Origin: Pseudomonas tehranensis
Lineage (GTDB): Bacteria; Pseudomonadota; Gammaproteobacteria; Pseudomonadales; Pseudomonadaceae
DNA length: 39,734 nt
NCBI RefSeq assembly: GCF_014268615.1
Contig: NZ_JABWQV010000025.1
Location: 1 to 39,734, forward strand
Reading direction: 5' to 3'
Position 1 is the stretch's first letter. Each line of letters opens with the position of its first letter. The notes beneath the pieces were generated by a model. The model worked only from the letters and a program-made list of their open reading frames with translations. It ran no database searches and was not told the DNA's origin. A program made the translations under genes and the position numbers. Of the stretch, positions 19,507 through 28,341 are shown one piece after another.

Positions 19507-20448
19507 ATGATGACGCCGACCGATCCACACACCTTGCGCATGGTGCAGTTGATGGAGCAGCTCGCGCCGGTCGAGGGCTACAACCTGAGCGCGCTGGACG
19601 ACATCCGCTTTCTGCGTTCGAACCGGCCACTGACCCGCACGCCGGTCTTGTATGACCCGGGCATCGTCATCCTGTGTCAGGGGCGCAAGCGCGGCTATCT
19701 GGGGGAAGACGTCTACGTGTATGACGCCCAGCATTATCTGGTGGTGTCCGTCCCCGTGCCCTTCACCATGGAGACCGACGCCAGCGCTGCCGAGCCCATG
19801 CTGGCGATCTACATGCGGCTCGACTTTCAGCTGGCCAGCGAGTTGATATTGCAAGTCGATGAGGTGCTGGGCCCAAGTGATGCCCTACCCAAGGGCATGT
19901 ATGCCTCGCCCATGGATGACCGGCTGCGTGCCTCGACGCTGCGTTTTCTTGAAGCCATGAGTCGTCCGGGTGACGCGCAAATACTCGGGCCGTCACTGGT
20001 ACGAGAAATCTACTACCGCATCCTCACTGGCGAGCAGGGCGGCTCAATGCATGCCGCGCTTAATCGCCAGGGGCACTTCGGTAAGATCGCTCGCGTGATT
20101 CGCAAAATCCACAGCAGCTACCAGGAGCGTCTGGACGTCGAGTCACTTGCCCATGAGGCCGGCATGAGCGTGCCCAACTTTCACCTGCACTTTCGCAGCG
20201 TGACCGACTCCTCGCCCATGCAGTACTTGAAGTCGACGCGCCTGCACCAGGCACGCCTGCTGATGCTACGCAATGCCATGAGCGCTTCGGCAGCGGCGTT
20301 CAACGTGGGCTACGAAAGTGCGTCGCAATTCAGCCGTGAGTTCAAGCGCTTCTTTGGCCGTACCCCCCAGGCCGAGATCGAGTGGATGAAGGCGACTTAT
20401 GCGTTGCCCGCGCCTGCCACGCCGTCTATCTATGTATCATCGCATTAG
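19507..20448 (+). CDS. AraC-family transcriptional regulator
   Basis: A 313-residue regulator. The N-terminal effector domain (about 20-190, with PVLYDPGIVILCQGRKRGYL) is of the AraC_N type found with oxidoreductase genes. The C-terminal pair of helix-turn-helix units (about 205-300) shows LDVESLAHEAGMSVPNFHLH and the second-helix signature NVGYESASQFSREFKRFFG. It follows the SDR gene by 19 bp and probably controls it. An AGGGGG-rich ribosome site precedes ATG 19507; a second ATG directly follows at 19510. The inducer is unknown. Confidence 0.88.
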   Translation: MMTPTDPHTLRMVQLMEQLAPVEGYNLSALDDIRFLRSNRPLTRTPVLYDPGIVILCQGRKRGYLGEDVYVYDAQHYLVVSVPVPFTMETDASAAEPMLAIYMRLDFQLASELILQVDEVLGPSDALPKGMYASPMDDRLRASTLRFLEAMSRPGDAQILGPSLVREIYYRILTGEQGGSMHAALNRQGHFGKIARVIRKIHSSYQERLDVESLAHEAGMSVPNFHLHFRSVTDSSPMQYLKSTRLHQARLLMLRNAMSASAAAFNVGYESASQFSREFKRFFGRTPQAEIEWMKATYALPAPATPSIYVSSH

Positions 20449-20521
20449 AGAGGCATCAACTGGACGCGCCAGACCAGCCTTCGGTAGCCGTGGATGTCGC
20501 CGCCAGGCTCACGTAAATGCG

Positions 20522-21208
20522 CTACGTCCGTCGGTGCTCAGTCATCGCCGAAAGCACCACCGACGTTGCCGCTGTACGCGTTTCCACCCCCAGCTTGATA
20601 TACACATGCTCCAGATGCTTGTTCACCGTACGCGGGCTCAAATCCAGGATGGTGCCGATATCGCGATTGGTTTTCCCGCAGGCCACCCAGCGCAACACTT
20701 CAACTTCACGCCCCGTCAGTTGAAAGCGAGCCGACAACACCTGGCTGGCCGGTTCGTCGTTCAGGCTCAAGGCCGCCACTGGCTGCGACGCCGCACGGGC
20801 AGAATGCAGAATGCGCGAAGTGCGCAGGTGCGCGGCGACCCGCGCCAACACTTCGTCGATCTGGATCGGCTTGGTCACGTAGTCGCTACCACCCACTTCA
20901 AAACCCTGAACCACATGGCAGCTTTCCGTCAGCGCGGTCATGAACAGCACCGGGATATCAGCGCTCTGGGGTTGCGCCTTGATCCGCCGACAGGTCTCGA
21001 AGCCATCCAGGCCCGGCATCATTGCGTCCAGCAGGATCAGATCCGGGCGTCGACGCTCGATACGGTTCAACGCACTTAGCCCGTCAAGGGCCACCAACAC
21101 CATATAGCCGGCATCGTTAAGCGCGTCGGAGAGCAGGGCGAGGTTGTCCGGGGTGTCATCCACAATCAGCACAACACCGGGTTCAGCGACTGTGGTCAGT
21201 GCATTCAT
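20522..21208 (-). CDS. LuxR/NarL-type response regulator of the amide regulon
   Basis: A 228-residue DNA-binding response regulator. The receiver domain (about 10-130) has the acidic pair in IVDDTPDN, phosphorylation site Asp61 (LILLDAMMPGLDG) and Lys113 (YVTKPI). The LuxR helix-turn-helix (about 160-218) shows LTGREVEVLRWVACGKTNRD and SPRTVNKHLEHVYIKLGV. It overlaps the sensor kinase gene by 26 bp and has a near-perfect AAGGAGG ribosome site inside that gene, so the two are co-expressed as a two-component pair. The best candidates for its operator are the TACG-N8-CGTA palindromes at 24749, 24771 and 29818, by position only. Confidence 0.92.
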   Translation of the reverse strand: MNALTTVAEPGVVLIVDDTPDNLALLSDALNDAGYMVLVALDGLSALNRIERRRPDLILLDAMMPGLDGFETCRRIKAQPQSADIPVLFMTALTESCHVVQGFEVGGSDYVTKPIQIDEVLARVAAHLRTSRILHSARAASQPVAALSLNDEPASQVLSARFQLTGREVEVLRWVACGKTNRDIGTILDLSPRTVNKHLEHVYIKLGVETRTAATSVVLSAMTEHRRT

Positions 21209-24200
21209 CTTCTGCCTCCTTGAGGGCGCGGTTGATTTCGTCCAGGCGAAAGTTCTTCAGCAACTTGCGCAGTGTCCCGATAAACGCTGCCGTCTGCGGT
21301 GTCTCGGCCTGGATGCTGTCGAGCTTTTCCTGTAACCCACGGACATAGCCCATGGCGCTGAGCTCGCCGAGGGTGACAAGGTCCGGGTGTGAGGGTAAGA
21401 CCCAGTGTGCAGGGAGTGCCGCGGACGCAGGCCTTTCACGCCGCACCCACTGCAGGTCAAGTTGCGCCTGGATGCGCTCCAGCAACTCCGGCGTGCGCAC
21501 GGGTTTGGCCAGATAGTCGTTGCAGGCACTGGCCAGATTGCGTTCGTCGTTGAAGGCATTGGCCGAGATCACGATGATCGGAACGTTGGACAACCCGTTG
21601 CGGCGAATCAGGCGGCTGGTTTCCCAGCCATCCATGGTCGGCATCGACAGGTCCATCAGGATCAGGTCCGGCCCCAGCAGTGCCACCTGGCGAATGGCTT
21701 CCTGGCCGTTGCTCGCTTGCACGACCTCAAAACCCAGCGGTGTGAGCATGCCGCTGAGCACCTTGCGATGGTCGACATGATCGTCCACCACCAGCACACG
21801 ACGCGGTGGCCCCTGGTAGCCGATGATGTCGTGCTCGACATGGACCACCGCCTGGGGCGCGCGCACCTGAGAGAGAAACAGCCGCACCTGGAAGCAGGTG
21901 CCCTGGTCCTGCTGGCTCTTGACCTGCAATTCACCGCCCATCAGCGAGGTGAGCATGCGGGTGATGGTCAGACCGAGGCCGACGCCCTTGTCCTGGCGCA
22001 TCAGGTCGCCACGTTCGAACGGCTGGAAGATCCGTTCGATATGCTCGGGGTCTATGCCGATCCCTGTGTCGATGACCTCGAAGGTCGCCGTTTCGCGCAT
22101 GTAACTGACCCGCAGGCAGACCTCACCGCTGTCAGTGAAATTGACCGCGTTGCCCAGCAGGTTGATCAGGATCTGCCGAACCCGTTTCTCGTCACCCCGC
22201 ACCACCGCCGGCATCTTGCCGATCAGCTCCAGGCGAAAGCGCAGGCCTTTTTCCTCGGCCTGCGGGGTGAACATCAGCTCCAGGTCGTGGATCAGTTCCG
22301 GGAAGGGGATTTCCGTCAGTTCCAGGCGCAGTTTGCCGGCCTCGATCTTGGCCACGTCGAGCAGGCCGTCAATCAACGACAGCAGGTGCGAGCCGCTGCG
22401 CAGAATGGTCGCCAGGGCATCCTGATGCTGCTCCGGCATTGCCGCGTCGCGTTGCAGGTTTTGGGTAAAGCCCAGGATGCTGTTGAGCGGCGTGCGCAAC
22501 TCATGGGACAGCCCGGTGATGTAGCGACTCTTGGCCGCATTGGCTGCCTCGGAGGCCTCCTTGGCATCCTGCAGGGCCTGGTCAGTGACGCGGTGCGCGG
22601 CGATTTCCTGCATCAGCAACTGGGTCTGGCGGGTCGATTCCTCTTGGGCCACATGGCGGCTTTCGCGGGTCAGGACGATCCACCAGGCGAGAATCGCCGC
22701 CAACATTGAGAGGGTCAGGAAAGCCTTGAAAAACGCCTGGTACAGCGGCGCCGAATGGGGCAAGCCTCCAGAGGCCTGGCTGTAGATCAGCGCGAGGGCC
22801 CCGCTGAGCATCAGGATCAGCACCAGCAACAGGCCCAGGTAATGCATCAGCCGCGTGTGCAGTCGGGGCACCATGCTGTTGGGCAGCAACCAGCGCAACA
22901 GCGACTCGAACTGCGCGGACAGACGCCCCTGGGGTTTGCAACGATCGCCGCAACGCGCGTCCAGCGAACAGCACAGCGAGCAGATGGGCGTGCTGTAGGC
23001 CGGACAGAACGCCATGTCGGCGCTCTCAAACGAGTTGCTGCACAGGCCGCAGGTGATCTGCGTACCCGCTTCTACCGGGTGCAACAACAATGGGTCGCTG
23101 GCACGGGCGATGTAATAACGACTGCCCGTCGCCCAGGCCAGCAGCGGCACCATGATCAACGCGGCACCCAGGGCGACAAAGGGTGGGGCGGCTTGAGCCA
23201 GGGCACCGAACAGACCGAAGTGGGCGAGAATCGACAGCAGCGAGGCAATCAGCATCGCGCCGACACCCACCGGGTTGATGTCGTAGAGGTGCGCGCGCTT
23301 GAACTCGATGTGTTTGGGCGACAACCCCAAAGGTTTGTTGATTACCAGGTCCGCGACCACACAGCCGATCCAGGCGGTGGCGATATTGGCGTAGAGGCCG
23401 AGCACCTGATCGATGACGTCGAACACGCCCAGTTCCATCAGCATTAACGCAATCGCCACATTGAACCCCAGCCATACCACGCGACCCGGGTGACTGTGGG
23501 TCACCCGGGCAAAGAAATTCGACCAGGCGAGTGAGCCGGCGTAGGCGTTGGTCAGGTTGATCTTCATCTGTGAGACGAACACAAACAGCACCATGGCGCC
23601 CAAGGCCCATTCCGGCGAGGAGAACACATAACTGAAGGCCACCAGGTACATCTGGGTCGGTTCGGCGGCACGCTCCATGGGAATTTCGTGTTGCAGGGCG
23701 AGAAAGGCCAGGAAGGCTCCAGCGGCCATTTTCAAGGCGCCGGGAATGATCCATCCGGGACCGGCGCAGAGCAGGGCGGCCCACCAGCGTTTGCGGTTGG
23801 CGGCGTTTTTCTCTGGCAGAAAACGCAGGTAATCGACCTGTTCACCGATCTGCGTCACCAGCGAAAGGGCCACGGTACAGGCCGCGAAAAATTCCAGCAG
23901 ATTGAAGTCGCCGCCGCTGGCACTGCGCCCCAAAAAGCTGGTCCAGTCGCTGAAGGCCTGGGGATTTTTTGCCAGCACGAACAGATAGGGCAGCACCAGC
24001 AGAACCAGCCACAGTGGCTGAGTCCAGAGTTGCAGGCGGCTGATCAGGGTCACCCCGTAGGCCACCAGCGGAATCACCAGCAGCGAGCAGATCACATAGG
24101 CGAAGGCCAGTGGAATATGAAAATACAGCTCGAGGGCCAGGGCCATGATCGCCGCTTCCAGGGCGAAGAACAGGAAGGTGAAACTGGCGTAGATCAGCGA

Positions 24201-24560
24201 GGTGATGGTCGAGCCGATATAGCCGAAACCGGCGCCACGGGTCAGCAAGTCCATGTCGACGCCGTAACGGGCGGCGTAGTAACTGATCGGCAGGCCGGTG
24301 AAGAAAATCACCAGGCTCACCGCGAGAATCGCCCAGAACGTGTTGGTGAAGCCGTAACTCAAGGCCAGCACCCCGCCGATGGCTTCCAGCGCCAGGAACG
24401 ACACCGCACCCAGGGCGGTGTTGGCGATACGCAGCTCCGACCACTTGCGAAAGGACTTTGGCGTGTAGCGCAGGGCGTAGTCCTCCATGGTCTCGTCGGC
24501 GACCCATCGGTTGTAGTCACGACGGATCTTGGCGATGCGCTGGGTGCCGGGTGGTAGCAC
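21183..24560 (-). CDS. NCS1-transporter/hybrid histidine kinase fusion
   Basis: A 1125-residue inner-membrane sensor. Residues about 30-490 are a complete NCS1-type (nucleobase/allantoin/hydantoin) transporter with about 12 hydrophobic helices (GVDMDLLTRGAGFGYIGS near 100-118). Residues 504-541 hold eight cysteines (504, 507, 519, 527, 530, 531, 537, 541), possibly a zinc site. Two more membrane helices (about 571-593, 612-630) and a helical linker precede a HisKA domain with His686 (SHELRTPLNSILGF) and an HATPase domain (LGNAVNF, DTGIGI, GVGLGLTI). A receiver follows, with Asp970 (DLILMDLSMPTMDG) and Lys1019. GTG 24560 follows an AGGAGG box. The architecture parallels CbrA, whose transporter half is of the unrelated SLC5 type. 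A role in sensing urea or amides is inferred from the divergent operon. Confidence 0.92.
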   Translation of the reverse strand: MLPPGTQRIAKIRRDYNRWVADETMEDYALRYTPKSFRKWSELRIANTALGAVSFLALEAIGGVLALSYGFTNTFWAILAVSLVIFFTGLPISYYAARYGVDMDLLTRGAGFGYIGSTITSLIYASFTFLFFALEAAIMALALELYFHIPLAFAYVICSLLVIPLVAYGVTLISRLQLWTQPLWLVLLVLPYLFVLAKNPQAFSDWTSFLGRSASGGDFNLLEFFAACTVALSLVTQIGEQVDYLRFLPEKNAANRKRWWAALLCAGPGWIIPGALKMAAGAFLAFLALQHEIPMERAAEPTQMYLVAFSYVFSSPEWALGAMVLFVFVSQMKINLTNAYAGSLAWSNFFARVTHSHPGRVVWLGFNVAIALMLMELGVFDVIDQVLGLYANIATAWIGCVVADLVINKPLGLSPKHIEFKRAHLYDINPVGVGAMLIASLLSILAHFGLFGALAQAAPPFVALGAALIMVPLLAWATGSRYYIARASDPLLLHPVEAGTQITCGLCSNSFESADMAFCPAYSTPICSLCCSLDARCGDRCKPQGRLSAQFESLLRWLLPNSMVPRLHTRLMHYLGLLLVLILMLSGALALIYSQASGGLPHSAPLYQAFFKAFLTLSMLAAILAWWIVLTRESRHVAQEESTRQTQLLMQEIAAHRVTDQALQDAKEASEAANAAKSRYITGLSHELRTPLNSILGFTQNLQRDAAMPEQHQDALATILRSGSHLLSLIDGLLDVAKIEAGKLRLELTEIPFPELIHDLELMFTPQAEEKGLRFRLELIGKMPAVVRGDEKRVRQILINLLGNAVNFTDSGEVCLRVSYMRETATFEVIDTGIGIDPEHIERIFQPFERGDLMRQDKGVGLGLTITRMLTSLMGGELQVKSQQDQGTCFQVRLFLSQVRAPQAVVHVEHDIIGYQGPPRRVLVVDDHVDHRKVLSGMLTPLGFEVVQASNGQEAIRQVALLGPDLILMDLSMPTMDGWETSRLIRRNGLSNVPIIVISANAFNDERNLASACNDYLAKPVRTPELLERIQAQLDLQWVRRERPASAALPAHWVLPSHPDLVTLGELSAMGYVRGLQEKLDSIQAETPQTAAFIGTLRKLLKNFRLDEINRALKEAEDECTDHSR

Positions 24561-24748
24561 GGTAAAAGCCTCCTGCGGTCAAGGCGCTCCATGCCTGGCG
24601 GGTGCTGCACGGGTGAAAAATTGAGCAATTTCCATGCCTCGGGCCGCCGGGTTGCGTCGACCGTTGCCCGTGCGTGCGCCCGCGCGTGAGGGAGCAAGGT
24701 GGCATGGGCCCGGAGCGCTAGCCTGCACCAGCTTTGTGCGATTTTCCC

Positions 24749-24764
24749 TACGTCAAATGACGTA
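24749..24764. promoter_or_regulatory. Palindromic operator candidate, site 1
   Basis: TACGTCAAATGACGTA is a perfect 7-2-7 inverted repeat, 118 bp before the start of the substrate-binding protein gene and 189 bp from the sensor start. It shares the form TACGTCA-N5-CGTA with the sites at 24771 and 29818. The surrounding gap (24561-24881, 321 bp) holds no gene. Confidence 0.7.
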
Positions 24765-24770
24765 TGCCTT

Positions 24771-24786
24771 TACGTCAGGCTGCGTA
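24771..24786. promoter_or_regulatory. Palindromic operator candidate, site 2
   Basis: TACGTCAGGCTGCGTA has the same 16-bp frame as site 1 (outer TACG/CGTA conserved, inner right arm degenerate). Its centre lies exactly 22 bp from that of site 1, so both would lie on the same face of the helix, as expected for two cooperating response-regulator dimers. Confidence 0.65.
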
Positions 24787-24881
24787 TACCGGCCGCCGCT
24801 CCGCGCCGCCATGCTGATGCCATCACCGTTGCTGGCCGCCCCCAAGGCGAACCCGCAGCGCCACCGCAGAGGAGTAGCAGC

Positions 24882-26126
24882 ATGGAACCACGATTGATCC
24901 GCACCCAAGGTCTGTTGCCGCGCCGTCTGGCGCTGGGAGCAGCGGCCCTGTCGTTACTGGCCGCCAGTGTGTTCAGCCAGGGTGTCCTGGCGGATGAGGC
25001 CAACAGCACCGGTCTGGCCGTGACCCCGACCGAAGTCACGGTCGGCCAATTGCACTCGGCCACCGGGACCATGGCAATTTCCGAAACCGGCTCGATCCAG
25101 GCCGAACGCCTGGCCATTGAGCAGATCAACGCCTCGGGCGGCATCCTCGGCCGGCAGATCAAGGTGATCCAGGAAGACGGCGCCTCCGACTGGCCGACTT
25201 TCGCCGAGAAGGCCAAGAAGTTGCTGGTCAATGACAAGGTGGCGACGGTGTTCGGCTGCTGGACTTCGGCCTCGCGCAAGGCCGTGCTGCCGATCTTCGA
25301 GAAGGAAAACGGCCTGCTCTACTACCCGACGTTCTATGAAGGGCTGGAGCAGTCCAAGAACGTGATCTACACCGGCCAGGAAGCCACCCAGCAAATCCTC
25401 GCCAGCCTCGACTGGATCGCCAAGACCAAGGGCGCGAAGACTTTTTACCTGGTGGGCTCGGACTACATCTGGCCGCGTACCTCAATGAAGATCGCGCGCA
25501 AGCACATTGAAAACGTGCTGCACGGTGAGGTGGTCGGGGAAGACTACTACCCGCTGGGCAACACCCAGTTCGGCTCGCTTATCAACAAGGTCAAGCTGAA
25601 GAAACCCGACGTGGTGTTCGCTGCCGTGGTCGGCGGTTCCAACGTGGCGTTCTACAAACAACTCAATGCCGCGGGCGTCAACGCGGCCAAGCAGACCTTG
25701 CTCACCCTGTCGGTGACCGAAGATGAACTGCTCGGTATCGGCGGCGGGAACATGGCCGGGTTCTATGCCTCGATGAAGTACTTCCAGAGCCTGGACAACC
25801 CCAACAACAAGGCGTTCGTCGAAGCCTTCAAGGCCCGGTACGGCAAGGATGCGGTGATCGGCGATGTGACCCAGGCGGCCTATCTGGGGCCATGGTTGTG
25901 GAAGGCCGCGGTGGAGAAAGCCGGCAGCTTTGACGTCGACAAAGTGGTCGCGGCCTCACCGGCTATCGAACTGACAACCGCGCCTGAAGGCGACGTGAAA
26001 GTGCATGAAAACCATCACCTGTGGAGCAAGACCCGTATCGGTGAAGTACAGCCCGATGGCCAGTTCAAGGTGGTCTACGAGTCGGGTCTGATCGAGCCGA
26101 ATCCGTTCCCTAAAGGTTACCAATAA
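24882..26126 (+). CDS. ABC transporter substrate-binding protein, UrtA/FmdD-like
   Basis: Periplasmic binding protein of 414 residues for urea or a short-chain amide. A signal peptide of about 37 residues (PRRLALGAAALSLLAASVFS, cleaved near VLADEA) precedes a type I periplasmic fold of the branched-chain amino acid/urea class. VGQLHSATGTMAISETGS near the start and NEKxxx-type strands such as TVFGCWTSASRKAVLPIFE and LLYYPTFYEGLEQSKN are strongly UrtA-like. ATG 24882 has GAGGAG at 24869-24874. It heads the ABC operon and is followed by a 99-bp gap with a hairpin, a usual way to make more binding protein than permease. Amide rather than urea is suggested by the downstream amidases. Confidence 0.9.
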   Translation: MEPRLIRTQGLLPRRLALGAAALSLLAASVFSQGVLADEANSTGLAVTPTEVTVGQLHSATGTMAISETGSIQAERLAIEQINASGGILGRQIKVIQEDGASDWPTFAEKAKKLLVNDKVATVFGCWTSASRKAVLPIFEKENGLLYYPTFYEGLEQSKNVIYTGQEATQQILASLDWIAKTKGAKTFYLVGSDYIWPRTSMKIARKHIENVLHGEVVGEDYYPLGNTQFGSLINKVKLKKPDVVFAAVVGGSNVAFYKQLNAAGVNAAKQTLLTLSVTEDELLGIGGGNMAGFYASMKYFQSLDNPNNKAFVEAFKARYGKDAVIGDVTQAAYLGPWLWKAAVEKAGSFDVDKVVAASPAIELTTAPEGDVKVHENHHLWSKTRIGEVQPDGQFKVVYESGLIEPNPFPKGYQ

Positions 26127-26149
26127 CGCTCGGGCCTCATCGGCGGCGG

Positions 26150-26171
26150 CCGGGCTCCTGCAAGAGCCGGG
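26150..26171 (+). other. Hairpin after the binding-protein gene
   Basis: GGCTC (26153-26157) pairs with GAGCC (26164-26168), extended by two pairs beyond one mismatch, loop CTGCAA. No U-run. It could stabilise the 3' end of the binding-protein message or attenuate transcription into the permease genes. Confidence 0.4.
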
Positions 26172-26225
26172 CTTGGCGCCGGTGCGGCTTGCTTACTGCC
26201 ATCTTCCCAGCAGGAGACCCTCATC

Positions 26226-27143
26226 ATGGAATGGCTATCGGAGTTTGGTGCCATCGCGGCAATGCAGGGGTTCAACGGCTTGTCCGTGTTCTGTGTGCTG
26301 CTGTTGATGGCATTGGGACTGGCGATCATCTTCGGGCAAATGGGGGTCATCAACATGGCCCACGGCGAGTTCCTCACCATAGGTGCCTATACCACCTATG
26401 TCTGTTCGAGCCTGACCAGCCATTTCGCCCCGGCGTTCGGGCCCTATTATTTTTTCTTCGCCATCGCCCTGTCGTTCCTGGTCGCCGGCGCCATCGGCTG
26501 GCTGGTGGAGTGGGCGATGATCAGCCGGCTCTACAAACGCCCACTGGACACGCTGCTGGCAACCTGGGGCCTGTCCCTGGTCATGCAGCAGACCTTCCGT
26601 TCAGTGTTCGGTGCCCGCGAAGTCAGTGCCACGCCACCAGAGTGGCTGATGGGCTCGTTCAACCTGACGGACGCTATCGAGATTCCGCGCAACGGCCTGT
26701 TCATGATGGCCCTGACCTTGCTGCTGACGGCGGGCATTTTTGTGTTGCTATACCGTTCGCGCTGGGGACTGCATGTGCGGGCCACTGTGCAGAACCGGGT
26801 GATGAGCCGGGCTGTGGGCATCAACACCCGCAAGGTCGACCGCATGACGTTTGCCCTGGGTTGCGGTGTGGCCGGCGTGGCGGGCGCGGCGTTCACCACC
26901 ATCGGTTCCACCGGGCCCACCGCCGGCTCGCAGTACATCGTCGACACGTTCCTGGTGGTGGTCTTCGGCGGTGCGCAAAGCCTGTTCGGCACCATCGCGT
27001 CCGCGTTCGTGATTGCCCAGACGCAATCGATCTCGGAGTTCTTCCTGAGCGGCTCGATGGCCAAGGTGCTGACCCTCTCCGGGGTCATCCTGATTCTGAT
27101 GCTGCGCCCCCAGGGGCTGTTCTCCATCAAAGTGCGCAAGTAG
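26226..27143 (+). CDS. ABC transporter permease, UrtB/LivH-like
   Basis: A 305-residue inner-membrane permease with about 8 hydrophobic segments, half of the channel for the urea/amide ABC system. GQMGVINMAHGEFLTIGAY near residue 38 is the hallmark of the LivH/UrtB family, and the C-terminal third carries the coupling segment AVGINTRKVDRMTFALGCG. The length is close to the core of UrtB without the long periplasmic N-terminal extension of some UrtB proteins. ATG 26226 follows AGGAG. Ten bases separate it from the next gene. Confidence 0.9.
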   Translation: MEWLSEFGAIAAMQGFNGLSVFCVLLLMALGLAIIFGQMGVINMAHGEFLTIGAYTTYVCSSLTSHFAPAFGPYYFFFAIALSFLVAGAIGWLVEWAMISRLYKRPLDTLLATWGLSLVMQQTFRSVFGAREVSATPPEWLMGSFNLTDAIEIPRNGLFMMALTLLLTAGIFVLLYRSRWGLHVRATVQNRVMSRAVGINTRKVDRMTFALGCGVAGVAGAAFTTIGSTGPTAGSQYIVDTFLVVVFGGAQSLFGTIASAFVIAQTQSISEFFLSGSMAKVLTLSGVILILMLRPQGLFSIKVRK

Positions 27144-27153
27144 AGGCGAGCCG

Positions 27154-28341
27154 ATGAACATTCTAGACAAGATGCTGGCGGGTAAGCCGAACCTGCTCGG
27201 CGTGGCGCTGTTGGCGCTGCTGATTTTCGTGGTGTTCCCGCTGACCCTGGATGCCTTTCGCCTGAACATGGTCGGCAAATATCTGACCTACGCCTTTGTC
27301 GCGGTCGGCCTGGTGTTGTGCTGGGGGTATGGCGGCATTCTGAGTTTGGGGCAGGGGGTGTTTTTCGGTGTCGGCGGCTATTGCATGGCGATGTTCCTCA
27401 AGCTGGAAGCCTCCGACCCGGTCAGCACCAAGATCCAGAGCACACCGGGAATTCCAGACTTCATGGACTGGAACCAGATCACCGAATTGCCGTGGCTCTG
27501 GGTGCCGTTCCACAGCTTCAGCTTCACGCTGCTGGCGGTGATCCTGGTGCCGGTGCTGCTGGCTTTTATCATTGGCGTGGCGTTGTTCAAGCGACGGGTC
27601 GGGGATGTGTATTTCTCCATCGTCACCCAGGCCATTGCGCTGATCCTGACGGTGCTGATTGTCGGTCAACAGGGCTTGAGCGGTGGGGTTAACGGCATCA
27701 CCGACCTCAAGACCTTGCTCGGCTGGGACCTGCGCACCGACAGCGCCAAGCTGGTGCTGTATTTCATTAATGCGGGGTTACTGTTCGGCTGCATTTTCAT
27801 TGGTCGTTTTGTTCTCGCTTCCAAGCTGGGGCGGTTGCTGATGGCCATGCGCGACAAGGAGGAGCGGGTGCGCTTTTCCGGTTACGACGTGGCCGCCTTC
27901 AAGATCTTCGTGTTCTGTATCGCCGCCGGATTCTCGGCCATCGGCGGTGCGATGTTCGCCCTGCAGGTGGGCTTCATGTCGCCGTCGTTCGTCGGCATCG
28001 TGCCGTCCATTGAGATGGTGATTTTCACCGCCGTCGGCGGGCGCATGTCGCTGCTCGGCGCGGTGTATGGAGCCTTGCTGGTCAACTACGGCAAGACCTA
28101 TTTCTCCGAATCCTTTCCCGAGCTGTGGCTGTACCTGATGGGTGGGTTGTTCATTGCCGTGGTCATGTACTTCCCCAATGGCCTGGCCGGGCTCTGGGAC
28201 AGCCATGGTCGCCAGGCCCTGGCTCGCTGGTTGCGGCGCACCCCGCGCCGGCTACCGGTGGACACGCCCTTGCCGCCAGCCCCCCGTATCGAACCGACCA
28301 CCGCTGCCCCCGAGCGTGCTTCCCTGGAGACACAGCCATGA
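27154..28341 (+). CDS. ABC transporter permease, UrtC/LivM-like
   Basis: A 395-residue inner-membrane permease, partner of the upstream UrtB-like protein. It has about 10 hydrophobic segments and the UrtC-type stretch WGYGGILSLGQGVFFGVGGY near residue 50, plus GLSGGVNGITDL near 170. A hydrophilic Pro/Arg-rich C-terminal tail of about 40 residues follows the last membrane helix. Its TGA overlaps the ATG of the ATPase gene (ATGA at 28338-28341), so translation is coupled. Confidence 0.9.
   Translation: MNILDKMLAGKPNLLGVALLALLIFVVFPLTLDAFRLNMVGKYLTYAFVAVGLVLCWGYGGILSLGQGVFFGVGGYCMAMFLKLEASDPVSTKIQSTPGIPDFMDWNQITELPWLWVPFHSFSFTLLAVILVPVLLAFIIGVALFKRRVGDVYFSIVTQAIALILTVLIVGQQGLSGGVNGITDLKTLLGWDLRTDSAKLVLYFINAGLLFGCIFIGRFVLASKLGRLLMAMRDKEERVRFSGYDVAAFKIFVFCIAAGFSAIGGAMFALQVGFMSPSFVGIVPSIEMVIFTAVGGRMSLLGAVYGALLVNYGKTYFSESFPELWLYLMGGLFIAVVMYFPNGLAGLWDSHGRQALARWLRRTPRRLPVDTPLPPAPRIEPTTAAPERASLETQP

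Noticed and set aside
24561..24881. Sigma-54 promoter for the urtA-like gene
   Set aside because: A nitrogen-scavenging operon might use one, but I found no TGGCAC-N5-TTGC match in this gap.
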